Source of the DNA: Heterobilharzia americana
Taxonomy: Eukaryota; Platyhelminthes; Trematoda; Strigeidida; Schistosomatidae
Reading direction: 5' to 3'
Assembly: GCA_944470555.2 (NCBI GenBank)
Contig: OX104130.1
Span: 45,913,491-45,977,490, forward strand
Length of the DNA: 64,000 nucleotides
Part shown: piece by piece, positions 25,544 through 38,452 of the stretch
Layout: every line of letters begins with the position of its first letter
Position numbering within the stretch: position 1 is the stretch's first letter
Position numbers and translations under genes: made by a program
Notes under the pieces: model-generated
The model's database searches: none
The model's input: the letters and a program-made list of their open reading frames with translations, nothing else
Told to the model about the DNA's origin: nothing

Positions 25544-27349
25544 CAGCCAACCAGCAAATATGTTTCTTGGTGCTGACATTGGGCTTGTTTCGTAGGTCAG
25601 CGCTGTATGTGTAAATATATCGCGGGTTTCTAAATAACTAACTGATACTTTTTCATGAAAAGCCTTTATCCCCACTTCATAACAACGAAATGGTCGAAGT
25701 TCTGTTAGTAAGGATGTAACTTTATGGTTTATGGGTTGGGATTCCTTACTATCCTGTACACCTTTTGTATAATGTGCTTCGATAGTGACAGTCGAAATGA
25801 CTCCTGGTAAAGAAGTAACGGAATCTGTTATGTTATTCTCCTGTTCTTCTTGATAAATTTGTCTCATCAACTCCAGGCGATTGTATATTTCATTAACACC
25901 AGACGATTTGTGATAGTTCTCTGGATTTAAGCTGCAATAGTTATTCACAAAGTTTGCATCATTTGGTCCCGTTTGCAAATACTTGTCGTTTAAACACCGT
26001 ACATGTTCTACACTTCGATAATAGATGATATATCCATTCACCCGTGATAAAATTGATGGCATTTCAAATACATTCCAGCTAACATGGATACTTTTAGGTG
26101 ACAGAACTGTTAGTTGAATATTTCTCAGCTCAACAGGTTTCAAAGCAAGTTGTTCCATACTACTGTCTGGTCTTCTGGAAGTGTATTTGCTATATATTTT
26201 TGATGTTTTCGTAAATATGGGTCCAAACGGATCACTTGCCCATCCTACTCGACCCTCACCTAATCTTGCACGAACTATAATGTAGTATGGAATATCGGAA
26301 CTGATACCGTTTAAAGTGATCAAATTAACAGGCCAAGTCCGTTCCACTGCCATCCACCCTTCGTCGGACCTTTCAGGTGTGTAAATTTCAATCCAGTAGT
26401 TCATAGGTAAAATGGATCTACTTTGACCATCTGTGCTGTACAAGAAAGGGGGATTCCAAGATAGTGTGATGCTTCGGTCTGTTGTATTCATCACTTGAAG
26501 ATTATTTGGAGCAGAGAGAGGATATTCCTGAAGGTAGTCTGAAATAGCTTCTTTAGGTTTGGAAAATAGTACGCTCAAATGAACCGCAACCTCATATTTA
26601 ACATTCGTTTCATCTTTCACTTGACAAGTATATATTCCAGAGTCACTTATTTGAAGATCATTTATTTGCAAGCTTCCACTCTGAAGAATTTTAAATCTTA
26701 CGTTTTTCCCATGAATCATTTCATAAGTCAGTTGATTCATATTGGTATGCAATAAAACTGCACGTCTCCAGCTTATTTCCCAATTTTCAGTACTCTGAAT
26801 ATCAAAGACCTTCCTGTAATTATGACCAAGATTGTCAACATTTTGTAGTTTTCCTGGAGAGACAATTCTAACCAAACGAGGTAGTTCACAGTCTATAAGC
26901 ACAGATTCTCCAACTACCTGTGTTTTATTTGACGGTGGTAATCCAATATAAGGTGGTACGTATTTTAAAAACTTCGATGAGTTCATTTCAATAACAACTT
27001 CCTTCAATTTGTTCAAAACTCGACTGTGGTTTGATGCTGGCATAGAGTTCTTTTTTCGTCGCTGAATTCTTAACGTAGCACTTGTCTGAACCATGTCGAC
27101 AGATGAATGTGCAATACAGTGGTATTTTCCGGCATCCTTGAATGTAACTGAAGTTATTTCTAGTGTTCCATCAACGTGAACTTTGTACTTGTTTGAAGTA
27201 TCTTCTGTTAAATTGTCCGTTGGGAAAACTGGACTTTTGTCTGGTAGTTCCCAGTATATTCCAGGTTTAGGATAACCATCAGCAACACATGGAAATATAG
27301 CTTTATCACCGAGATTTAGCGTCAAATCAGTAGGTGATTTCAGAAGATT

Positions 27350-27356
27350 GGGGGGG
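27350..27356 (-). other. robo: Frameshift 2 in robo (Ig3/Ig4 link)
   Basis: A run of seven C on the coding strand follows LTVET. With seven the frame stops after PPIF; with eight it would continue PPNLLKSPTDLTLNLGD straight into Ig4. This is a typical site for a length miscall as well as for a true slip. Confidence 0.8.
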
Positions 27357-27818
27357 TTTCAACTGTTAGACGTACTTCTGATTCTTTACCATCTAACGTA
27401 GTACAGATGTAGATGTCAGAATCTGAAAATACTGCATGACGAATAATTAACATTGTTTTACGCTGTTCGATTCGATTTGAAGTAACGGTCAATTGTTTTA
27501 ATTTACGTTTCCATTTCACTGGTTTATCTTTCGTATCTGGACAAAAGAGTTTTACCTGTTCACCCTGTCGTGCCCGAATTAGCTTGGAGGTTTTGTAGTT
27601 ATAATCACGTGGTTTGATATTCACATATGCAGAATGAGAAAGCCGTTGACCAACTAAGTTTAATGCAGCACAAATGTAATTTCCAGTATCCTCGACATTA
27701 GTTGGATGTATTTTCAGATTTCCACCTGCCGTTATCCTGATATTTGACAAATATGAATCCTGAGAATTTTGTAATTTATCATCGGTAATGATTGTTTTAT
27801 TATCCTTTATCCAAGATA

Positions 27819-27821
27819 TTT
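27819..27821 (-). other. robo: Frameshift 1 in robo (Ig2)
   Basis: On the minus strand the Ig2 reading GLPKPK runs into a stop four codons on, while the overlapping frame continues ISWIKDNK and supplies the Ig2 tryptophan. One A missing from the AAA run explains it. The reading resumes without any intron-like gap. Confidence 0.8.
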
Positions 27822-28364
27822 AGGTTTCGGAAGTCCAATTGGTGGTAAGCATTCAAGGGTTACACTAGTACCTTCATCTGCTTCAATATCAGAAGGATGT
27901 AAACGAAATTCGGAATTTAAAAATGCAATAGCCCCTGTAGCAGGGGGTTCACTTATCATCCAGCCAGCAGAATTAGTAGCGTTGCAATAAACGCGATACG
28001 ATTTCCCTGGTGTTGGGTTGGAGATCATCAACTGGCCTAAGTGTTTGTTAACATGTACGCTTGTTTGGTAACCGATTGTCTGCAATTTGTCTACAAGAGG
28101 TCTACCGGTACTTGCATTATACCACACGATCAAAGGATTTGGACTTCCCTTAGCCTTACAAGTGAATTCCAGAATACTTTCGGTTGTGATCAGATCAGTC
28201 GGAGCTTCTATAATGACTGGTTTCCTTGAATCAGAATTGTTCTGGGGTATTGAAATTTCAGAAGAAAATAAAGAGTTGGCATTTGCAAAAACGTAGAACG
28301 CTACAGAAATTATTCTGTACATTGGCACTTGGATATAATAGTTACACTGTTCAGAGATGTCCAT

Positions 28365-31300
28365 AGAGGATCAGCAAGGTGAATCACAATCTAAAGTTAA
28401 GAGAAATCAAAAACCGTTATATTTTTAGTAAATACTAACTACAAGGATAAGTGTAACGCAAAAATAGCTAACGTATTTATTTTACAGATTTGTTAGCAGC
28501 GGATTATGAATAAGAGCAGCTGTCGAATTAAAATCTGTTCAACTGCCACGACTTGTTTTACTAGGGCAATCTAATGACCTAGTTACCATCTACAAGTGTG
28601 TGAAAATTAATCAGTATCATAACCCGATATATTAAATTACTTGTCGTTGAAGGAAGTTAGATAGGATGCAATGATTTCTTAGAGTGAAATGGAAGACAAA
28701 TTCTCTGTCCTATCAATTTAGACTTCATGTTATTCACTATAACAGTGAGCATGTACTGGATGTACCAGTATCATATTTGAGCGTTTGCTTTGGTCTGAAG
28801 AAAGAGACGAATTTTAATATACATAACCTAATATGAAGGATTTCTTCTTTTTCTGTTTCATATGTTTCAGAGCAGCTTGGATTTGCGTGATATTCATCGA
28901 GATTGTGTTTTTTTGTTTTCATTCAAAGTACCATCACTTTTTCACCATCCACATCTCGCTCAAGAATTTTTCGCCTACAAACATAACAAAAATGTTCAAA
29001 TGTATCCTTTACCTCAAATTAACTGACAGATGTCTGTTCATTCCTAAAAGCAGTTGATAGCCTTTTTACGCCAACATTTGAAACAAAGGTAAGGTCTTGT
29101 GCTTTTCTTTATTATAAGGGAGTTTTACTTCAGGGTTCATCATTGCAACATAGATTGAAAGGTTTTGGTTTTTAGAACTACATACAACGCTTCCGCGTTA
29201 GTTGACCTTTAGTGATCACTTGGTAATTCTCATATACAATGACTGTCCCTTAACGGCGAAAAAATGCTCGCTAAATTTAAATTTCGCTACATTATTAGTT
29301 GATCTTCCAACATCTAATGATAAAATATGGTCAAAGACACGGATACAAACGGTGACGGCCATTATCCTTTTAAGCATGAGAAAAATCAACGTTATTGTGA
29401 AAGTAATTGCACACTTAAAGTGTATGGTTGCTTCCAATGAATTCAAAGCCTGAAAACTAGAGTTCAAATAGTTTATATTAGTGTCATATGGAACCCCAGG
29501 AACCGAAAATATCCAAAAATATTCCTAAGTGCATTCCTATTGCACGATGTCAGAAACTAGATTGCCTGAGTATATTTTAATATTGAAATAAATTTATAGA
29601 ACTTCACCCCGCCTTTTTAATTCATTTCTTTGTGCATTGTTGTTTTTCAGATAATGTAAAATTCTCAGTCACACATTTTAAATCCTTGTCGTTCTCCCCT
29701 TGAAACCAGTTCAGGACCTGGAGAAAGAGGTTTGATGCAAATACGATACAGAAGGAAATCATTAGCAGAATCCTCACCTTCCGTGTGCAAGCTGCATGAT
29801 TTCCGTATATGATTGTTTTGCCCAGGAGAAAAGTGACAATCAAGAATATAAAGGCAAGGATGATAAGATAGATTGCTGAAGTTGTTATTTTCATATTTTA
29901 ATTTTTGCCATTCCTATGAATTGACAAAAGTAATAATGCGTACGAGATTTGGCTCTACATTTCACTGTTCTCATTTCCTCGGATTGCAGATGCTTTAGTC
30001 TTCTTTGCAAACATCGGAAGTAAAAGTAAGCTTTTCTGACGTACAAAACACTGATAAACCTAGATTTTCTGGTGAATTTATCATTATACACTGTCAAGTA
30101 TCATTAAGAAAAACACTTTTGCAATAAAATGTCATAAATCATTCTATATGCGTGCTAAATGCTTGAATTACTAGTTACTTTGCTAGAACGACTTGACTTT
30201 GCAAACATTGAGGATGTTCCGTTCCTCCACTTATCATTTTACTACGAAACATAATTTTATATCATTCGACTATTTGAGATAGCAGTAGTTTGGCAGACTA
30301 GTATTTGTGCTGGGTGATGACTGATACTGACACACTTCTATTAAAAGGATTACCATCTTGAAATAGAAAAATGACACCCTTCGATGTCTTAAAACAAAGA
30401 TTTAGTAGATACGTACATCCAAGCGAATATCCGTTTTAACTGACAGAGGCTTAAGCAGCTTTTGATAGACTCTAAAGTTAAATGGTAACAGGAATTGATG
30501 CAAGTTTTGTTAAATTCATTAGGGAGCATATTTTGCCAATAGTGATTTTTCAAAGCATATTTTCAAAAGGATTATTTCTCAGTATCTGTGAAGAATACAG
30601 ACTGTATGCTACTACTGCTGTGGATATGTGACTAAATTTAAAGAATTTTGAATCTAGTGAAAAAGGGTACTACAATGATTGACACACCGTGAATGTTTGT
30701 TATTGCCAACTACATATGATGGTAAAAATATGTGATCCTAGATAAAATAACAAAGTGACATCTGCGAAGGAAGATTTCCATTGGCAGGGGTCAGTTTTCT
30801 ATAGGAAATGTAGCCAGTCACATATTATCTTAAAATAACTGTATGATAAGCCTTATTCTGTGGGAATTGTTTAATTAGTTAAGAACAATTTCTGAAGTGA
30901 AAATTCATGGGAAATAAAAGTAATTAAAATATTTCTTTTGACCTGCGGTGTAGCAAGAAAAGTTATGACACACTACTGAGCATATTTCTTATACGTTATG
31001 AAAGTATAAATAAATAAAACGTCAATAACTAGTTAAGTATAGAAAGCATTAGGTTCGAACTACTTCACTTTTAGTGAATGTAATATCAATTGATAAAAAT
31101 CAATAATAAGAAATGGAAAAAACAATTCATAGAACAACTAGACAAAATAACAGGTCACTGAAGCTATGAGTGTCGGATTTCAGTTTCAGTGAGGAAGACA
31201 GTACTCACTAGAAGCAGTTCATCCGACTAAGGAGCCCAAGTAGAAAGCGACGCACACTCGGAATCTCACTGGTTTGGAGTACTAATCTTTAGGACCAGGA

Positions 31301-32169
31301 AGAATTTATTCGAGTTATTCAGATAGATAAGTGTTGAAATTAAGAATTCTGGATGCAAAAAAGTTGTTGAATAGAGTAAAACGATCTCATGTGCTACATT
31401 AGGAGAAAGACTTTTGAAGTGAACGAGACTTAAATAAGGTGACTAACGATTCGAAAGCATCGACTAAACTCCCTATTTGTGTAAAACCTATCCTTCAACA
31501 TTTCTTTTCCTTCAGTTTTTATTCATGAAGTTTTTCGTTATATCGCAAAAAGATAAAGCGCCGTACACCTACATTATTTCAGTTCATACTCCTTGCTAGA
31601 ACTTGAAAAATGACAAATGAATCATAATACTTCGATATGAGAAGGAAGGCAATGTGATTGTAATGAGTAAGGAAGAGTGTATCAGTGAGACAAATTTGAC
31701 TTTGAGCAACATTTCACAACTCAGAGTGGATGAAAGAAACAAAACGTGACAGAAAAAAGAGAACTGTTAAATAACTAAGAAGACAGCTGAAAAGAAATAC
31801 CATTGACGACTAAACCTAAAATGAACTCAATCCTTTTAAATTTTAATTCCCCTCCGTGTATTGACATTCAACGACACCTAAGATGATTGTGTTAATGATA
31901 CCTATCCCATATACGATTAAGTCGCCACATCACAAAATCCTATCTCGTTTAGCAACGAATTCGAAAAAGACTCTCAAGGAATCATCAGTATACACTTTGG
32001 AAAAAACCTTGATTTCACCAGATGGATGAAACACATAAATCCATGCCGTAATACGATTTAACTTCGTTTTTAGCAGTATAACCATTTTTCAAACAGGAAA
32101 CATGATTTATGAGTAGCAAAACTTAAATGAAGCGTTGCCTACCTATGCACACTAAAGACGTTACCATAG
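28365..32169. other. Upstream side of robo
   Basis: Should contain the robo promoter and any 5' untranslated exon if the gene is live; none could be located. It holds the doubtful 90-codon reading at 29622-29894. Confidence 0.4.
29622..29894 (-). CDS. Small two-membrane-segment ORF, unrecognised
   Basis: 90 codons on the same strand as robo and about 1.2 kb upstream of it. It begins MKITTSAIYLIILAF, has a hydrophobic segment at about residues 8-26 and a second at about 42-61 (ILLMISFCIVFASNLF), then a short polar end with Cys. I do not recognise a family. In AT-rich DNA, T-rich codons make chance ORFs look hydrophobic, so this may be spurious; the length, the two clean segments and the mixed polar residues argue mildly for a real small membrane protein or an exon. 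No clear polyadenylation signal was seen after the stop. Confidence 0.3.
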   Translation of the reverse strand: MKITTSAIYLIILAFIFLIVTFLLGKTIIYGNHAACTRKVRILLMISFCIVFASNLFLQVLNWFQGENDKDLKCVTENFTLSEKQQCTKK

Positions 32170-32500
32170 AAGTTTATTTAGACCAATTATAGATGACACT
32201 TACATGCAGCACTAAGAAAACGCTACACTGAAACCTGATTTCAAAAAAACAGTGTTCAATAAAGATTTTAATGATGATTTCATTATCTTTGAGAGCGTTT
32301 AACAAACAAGTAAGCTGCTACAAAATTTCAGCAATGCACACTACAGTATTAAGTTATACTAAATGTAAAGAGAAGCGAAAATCTGTTTTTTCTATCCATG
32401 TTTGAGAAGTAGTGAAGATGGTATAGCAGAAAGGATCATTCACCTCACAAATCACATATAGTGATCAGTACTGAATAACTTCAATAATTTATACCCAAAC
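32170..32500 (+). pseudogene. Reverse transcriptase palm remnant, probably PLE-like
   Basis: One frame around 32265-32460 reads FNDDFIIFESV, stop, QTSKLLQNFSNAHYSIKLY and, after two stops, CLRSSEDGIAERIIH. The layout (xxDDF, about 20 residues, xxFxxxHxxxK, then a basic RxIH) parallels YMDDTFVICDK...SFNKCHQALKFAIE...KRSVHRK of the PLE at 11.5 kb. The catalytic Tyr is replaced and stops are frequent. Limits are uncertain. Confidence 0.4.
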
Positions 32501-35500
32501 AACTACAATAGATATTTGTTAGGGATTTTATACTAGGGTCCAGAGAAGTTGTGCTCCCGAGAAAAACTGTAAAAACTTCAGCTTCCGATAAAGTTCACGC
32601 TTCAATACTTCAAAAGAAAGAGTTGTTTCCAGTTTTGACTTCCAAGGGAGATGAAGTTGCTCAAGAAACAACGAACGGGTTGTGATTGCACCATCCAACC
32701 CCTACTCAGTTGTCAGATTTGCTTCAATACATCAAACAGCCCATGCAGATTAGACATGTTTCCAAATCTTGTTAAATTCAACTTCATTTATCACTTCATC
32801 TGTATATGCAACAGCAAGCACGTAAGAAGAACACAGATGAGGTTATCTGCTAGAGCCGCTGAGTACACATCGATGAGTATCCATTGAAGAGTTTTAAATG
32901 TATTCAGCACTAAAACAGTTTGTCACTTATGCAATACATCAGGTAGACGCACTGGTCCTTAGCAGGTAAAATACGAAGGAGCCCATGCTTACTTAGAATT
33001 TCTGAAGCCAGTACCGTTCGACAAGTTCAAACTGAACTGTATTCATTACAACAGCGTTAATAAGTAACTTTTCACCCTTTGAGTTACCTGAAATAGAAGT
33101 TTATCACTTTCAAGTTCTGCTTATCCCCATCCATATTCATATTGACTATTACCTCATAGTCATTTATTCATGGATATTTCTCACCTTGCTTTATGTAGCC
33201 TTTATCTGGTTAGACTAAGTTTATTGTCTGAATCTCCACCGCATTCTGAATAGTAACGCTTCTTCCTGATCTACAAAACGTTAACCTGTATCCTAAGGCG
33301 CTTTATCAAGAGTATGCTAAAGTTCACTGAAGTGGTTATCTTTTTATTTAAACAGGTTGCGTAGAGCTGATGAAAACTGTATTATTCTGCAAATGCTGCT
33401 TTACTTGCTTTGTTTAATTTCTTACCTTGTTAGGACATAGCAATCTGTAGTTACCTAGGTTTGTGCAGAAAAGAGAAACTTAGCTAAATATAGAACGATA
33501 GACCATAACAAGTAAGAAACCTAAGAAAGAAATTAGGCATAATTAACTATGCCGCTACATGCAGTCATGCGATAAGATGGATGAAATGAGACTTTTCACA
33601 CAATAACTTGGGTAGGTGGAGATAGAGGTTGAAGGATGAAGCTTTGTTATTACATCAACACTTGGCATGTATAATAGTATTGATGTGACAGCAATTTTTG
33701 ATTTGTGAAAAATCTCAACACCAATTAAGAAAGTTATGATTACTTGGAATTATAACGAATGAAAAATTCTGCTTGGAACGTTATCAGCAAATAATACTGT
33801 TTGACTGTCTGATAAATGTGAAAATAGAACATGATGGAATTAATCTACCACAAAACGTTTCAAATGATTCAGTTCAAAACAATCTCCAACCAACAGTATG
33901 AGCTTGCATCATATTAAATTTGAGGATAAACATTCACATCGGTGTAAAATTCAATAAAGGCCCAGAATTTTTGGTCATTAAAACTTCTATAGGCCAAGTG
34001 TTTAGCAATTACGAGAAACAACCGATTGTCCTGTCACATCAAGCTATATGCGAAAAGATTTTTTAACAGCACAAAAATAGTGAGCTAAGATGAAGGCTAG
34101 TTGCTGATATTAAATAAGACATGCTACCATCTAGGAAGAATAAACCAATTTCTCTGACTTAGACATTTTAAGGCTTTATTTTACCAAAATGCACAATTAA
34201 CAATTATAGAATTTCAAAAAAACTATTCCCTCATCTAGTCTGATCAAACTAAGAAATCAAAAGCAGAAATATTGCAGAGCAGTAGAAGTATCAAAACTAA
34301 TCTCAATAATTTTGTGGTTAAGTGACGTGCTCATAGAAATAAACAGTTATCTAGAGATTTGTAAAGAATGTTATACCGCATCAGTTTGCATTATTTGAGA
34401 AAGTAATATAAGCATTACGGATATTTAGGGCCGAAGTGAGTAACAGTACTTCGATACGCTTAAACAAACATGCTTGTGACCAATACTCATCTGTATTGGT
34501 CAAGGAAGAGCATGATATTTTCAACAGCGCTATCACTGCAAACCTGTGAAGACAGCCACAGTTTCTCACTCATCAACTTTCAAAGTTCAGTGCGAACAAC
34601 AAAATTTCTTTTCAGTCTATTTATCAATCTGTTTCTTGATACCCTGACTGTTAACGAAAATTTTATCTAGAATACGCGATTTTCGTCACATAAATTTGTC
34701 AATGCATTCCAGAAAATGAGTTTACTGAATAAGTAACTGTTAGTATTGCGATCTTTTTAACTTTTTTTGAAATACAGAGTACATACATCAATCTTATTTG
34801 ATTCACAAACCGTTAACTTGGATAACTAATCACTAGGTTGCTCCTTATCTCAGGCTCGAATACCTTTCTTGAGCTCGCAAACATACTAAGCCTAGCTGGT
34901 AAAGCTAGAACCTAAGCGCATTTTCAGTTTGGTAACGAAATACTTTGTGAATTCATCAGTCAGCTCCTTTTGAAATCTATTTTGAAATCCTGTAAGAAGT
35001 TTGATCAAGCCAGCCAAATGTAGTGAGATTAAAACATTCGGACATAGATGAAACACAGGTGATCCAGAATTTCACATAAGTTGGAAGGCACTTATATGAG
35101 CTTAGGTCTATCGAGAAAAATAATCGTTTTACCCGCAATAGTTTTCTGCACCTTTACAAATTTATAACTACTTTTACAACCTGATTTGCTAGTTTACTAA
35201 CAGCCGAAAACTATAGGTGAATTCTGACAAACTAACATTTCATATTCTCGATTCAATTCAGAAGCACTTCACCTGACTATTATCACAACCGCTCCACTTT
35301 CACGGAAAAATACAAAAGTACCCTGAATCTTATGCAAGTCATACACTGATTCATTGTGCGTTAACCAAAACTATTCAATCTGAAACCTTCAAGTTGAGAA
35401 AACTTTGAAAACAACCCTTCACTCTAACATATAATGAATGTGTTAGTTACTTTTTCCCAACGAAAAGAAAATTGCTCATAACACAGGTTCCACTTTCGAA

Positions 35501-36374
35501 TTTTTTTATATATATTCAAAAACAAATACTCGCAAAAAGATACCGGTAATGAAGAAAATGTTCGCAGTATACCGGCAGTGTAAATAAATAAGTATTGTAT
35601 TTTCGCGAAGAATATTTACCAATAAGTGCTAGAATGTGTATTTGATATCTAAATGAGATATATCTGACAGTTGCCTTGGTTTTATCACTGCTTCAGAGGG
35701 CAAATTTGGCCTTGACATGTTGTAAAAACGACCAGTTTTAAATTTTTAAAGTGAAATCTCACTACTTTTTGAGGATAATTTTCACCGTTTTAAGATTGAA
35801 AATACTTCAAGCTGCACAGTACAGCTTCTAACAAATACTGAGCTTATTGAGTAAGAAACATAAACTTAGTTTCATATCCTAGATTATGCATTGGATTTCA
35901 TTCCTGAAATGGGGAAGTGAGGCTTAACAAGGAAGTGTTAATGATCGTTACACATGAGAAAAATTTTGAAATTTTGAAAAGATGAAGGTTTATTAAAGCA
36001 GACTGAATAAGCTCTCCATGTTACGGTCATGAAATCCTATGAATGCATTTTGCAGGACAAAATGCTTCTTTAACGTATGTAAAAAATGATGTTATTGAAA
36101 ATCACTAATATGAAAGGGAACTTCTAATAACTTCTGTTGTAAAGTACCAACAGTAACAAAAATTTTGAAAGTCTGTTGCTTCAGTTCTCATTATAACATG
36201 ACATTACTGAACTTACTTTGTACCTACATCTCACTATCCAAAAACTGTTAAGGGACCGAAAATCTTAATATACTGATGAAGTAGGGATAAAAAGACTGAC
36301 TATTACACTACACAGGCATGATCACTTATTATTCTAATCCGGATGGATAACTGGAAAATTTTTTAGTTGTTTAG

Positions 36375-36545
36375 AGGCAGTCAGCAGGGCTACCTAGCGA
36401 TTTCCTCCAACCAGCTAACATCTATCCAAGTGCATCTATATGGTGACCTTCCTAGCTTGGTGGCTACATTGTAAAACGATCGATAGTGTTCAATAAGAAC
36501 TCAGAACCAAACATGAACTTAATTGTCTTCCAGTGACTAATTAAT
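36375..36545 (+). repeat. Family B short repeat lacking head and ribozyme core
   Basis: Homology begins about CAGCAGGGC (36383), near the point just after the hammerhead cleavage site in other copies, and continues CCTCCAACCAGCTAACATC, GGTGACCTTCCTAGCTTGG and CCAGTGACTAATT. The upstream half is absent. Confidence 0.6.
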
Positions 36546-38128
36546 GAAGGCAAATTTATTAATTCAAATCTATCAACGCAAATTGTATCAAAAAGTGGAA
36601 CTGTTCATTTATTGGAAATGAGAAATATGTGGTTTCTGGTTCAGTTGACATTAACAATTCGTATTTCATGATCACGATGGCATTAACTGAAAGAGTGTAG
36701 CCAGTAAATATACCACGTAGAGATTGTATAATTATTAAAATTTGTCTGAAAAAATGTATTTTCTTGAATTCACTCAGTGCATACTTATTCAACGTCGTAT
36801 AATTAGTTTAAAAGTTTTTAAAAGACCCTAGGTCATCAGTCAGTTGGAGGATATTTTTGACCAATCTTTTGTGTCGGAAACTTACTGCATTTCAGGCATT
36901 TTATCTAAATTATAAGCAAAATACATTAGAATAATAAATGGAGTACCCCACGAATCCATGATACGGGTGTAATCCCTGCAAAAGTAATTCATATTATACT
37001 GACACTATATTTTAGATATCTGATATTTAAAAAATCAACATTCTATATATGCAGTGGAGAGGTTGTCATAAGTTATTTACACTTTCACAAATTGTTAAAT
37101 ACCAAGCAAGCCAACTGGAAAAACTGAACAAACCATATCAAACACTAAGCTCTTAGATTGCAAATAACATACCTCAAAAAAGAACTCTCCAAGGATACAT
37201 GTGAAAAGCTAATGCATTAGTTTGGGAATAAGTGTCGTGCACATTTTATAAAAATGTTCTCTACATGATTCATCTGCCTAAAACACTGCGAATTGTAGAT
37301 CGATAGAGTCAGTTATTATGATTCACGACATGAAAGTCTAAACTGTGATCACAAACTGAGGTCAACTTACTGAAAGCTGCATTTTGATAAATAGCCTGAA
37401 ATAAGTACATTACAGTGCTGTCAAACCTCACTAGAGACTTATCTGTAGACACTAATGAACTTATACCACAAGTGTCTAATCTGTGCACCGTGAGATCTAT
37501 CTCTGATGCCATGCAATCAATTAGAAAATTGAGTAGACTAATCATAAAACCTCAAGTCGCTTTAACTGCATATAATGGTAACAGTTAGAAATAGTTTCAT
37601 TTAAAGGAAATGGTACCGAAATAATATTCCTTACAAACAGGGTATTTTTCTTGGAGTAATTGTGACCAGCAAGAAATGGTCTCCCTGCTATAAGCTAAGA
37701 ATGCATACCTTGGGTGCAAATTATTTTTAACTGGCTTTTTGTGTATAAGTTATAAAACAGACAGACAGATAGAGTTATTGGATAATTATGTTGTCCAATT
37801 AATAAAATAAGATTATGAACAGAAGTACTAAAATAAGTAAACATCACCCTTCTAGGTAAACAGACGAGATCTTTTTCACAAAAATACATTAAACCTACTT
37901 GGTTTCAAGTTGCAATTATTCTGACAGATCTCTTTTAAAGGCACCTACGAGGTCATAACCTGAAGCATATTCTGCACACCAACGAAGCTTTTAGAGCCAC
38001 CATTTAAAATTCATCATTTTGTCACGGCCACAATCTACTATATACACAAAAGCTGAAAAGAGGAATGGGTTATAAGTGGGCTGAAATCAGTTGCCTTTGG
38101 ATCATATATTAAATATTAAATCAAACAC

Positions 38129-38452
38129 TTGCCGTTACTAAACGCAAAAGCCTTCTGTGACCATCTTGCTCACTATAAATGCCAGCCAAAATTTCTGTAT
38201 ACTTGTGATTTAGCTGTTTTGCGAACTGAACCCTTTAGGAATGTCGTTGCTGGTTTGCTCGTTCTCCTTTTACATGTTCTGATTGGTCTTTGCCCTACAT
38301 TGAAATGTGGTGAGACCTCTTTACAGAAGAGACCTAATGGGCTGTGGAGTAAGTCTGTGGTACTCAGTGCCTCTAATCAGTCAACATCCAAACAAACCAT
38401 GAGTAAGACATACAAAATGAGTATTTATTTCACATTTTACATAGAGGCTTAG
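38129..38452 (+). CDS. Possible ORF of 107 codons, unrecognised
   Basis: The reading begins at a TTG codon. The surrounding 250 bases are visibly richer in G and C than their neighbours. It contains one hydrophobic stretch (VVAGLLVLLLHVLIGLC). No domain, signal or neighbouring exon supports it; it may be a remnant of an old repeat or chance. Confidence 0.15.
   Translation: MPLLNAKAFCDHLAHYKCQPKFLYTCDLAVLRTEPFRNVVAGLLVLLLHVLIGLCPTLKCGETSLQKRPNGLWSKSVVLSASNQSTSKQTMSKTYKMSIYFTFYIEA

Larger units (their letters stand above)
24159..28364 (-). pseudogene. robo: Roundabout (Robo) axon-guidance receptor, single reading stretch with three 1-base frameshifts
   Basis: Single-pass receptor of the Robo family, known for binding Slit and steering axons and migrating cells. 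Read 28364 to 24159, the frames join into about 1,402 residues. A hydrophobic signal lies near residues 15-31 (an internal Met at 15 could be the true start; an in-frame TGA sits 9 bases before the first ATG). Five Ig domains follow with Cys-Trp-Cys signatures at roughly 69/81/127, 172/185/232, 275/285/321, 360/372/417 and 493/533/581. Three FN3 domains span about 617-720, 745-910 and 920-1020, the second with a long insert. A membrane segment lies at about 1068-1090, followed by basic residues and a 310-residue tail with VTPYATASII (about 1330-1339), like Robo motif CC1. No CC2-like proline run or CC3 is seen. There is no intron. Three single-base losses break the frame (near 27820, 27353, 25542). 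It may be a fresh pseudogene or retrocopy, or an intact gene with consensus errors; I label it pseudogene only because the sequence as given is broken. Confidence 0.88.

Noticed and set aside
28041..28296. Plus-strand readings of 62 and 69 codons over the robo start
   Set aside because: They lie antisense to the Ig1 coding region and have no domain features; shadows of the real frame.
34850..34920. tRNA-like segment on the minus strand
   Set aside because: Only a weak B box-like GGTATTCGAGCC; no second copy or A box that fits.
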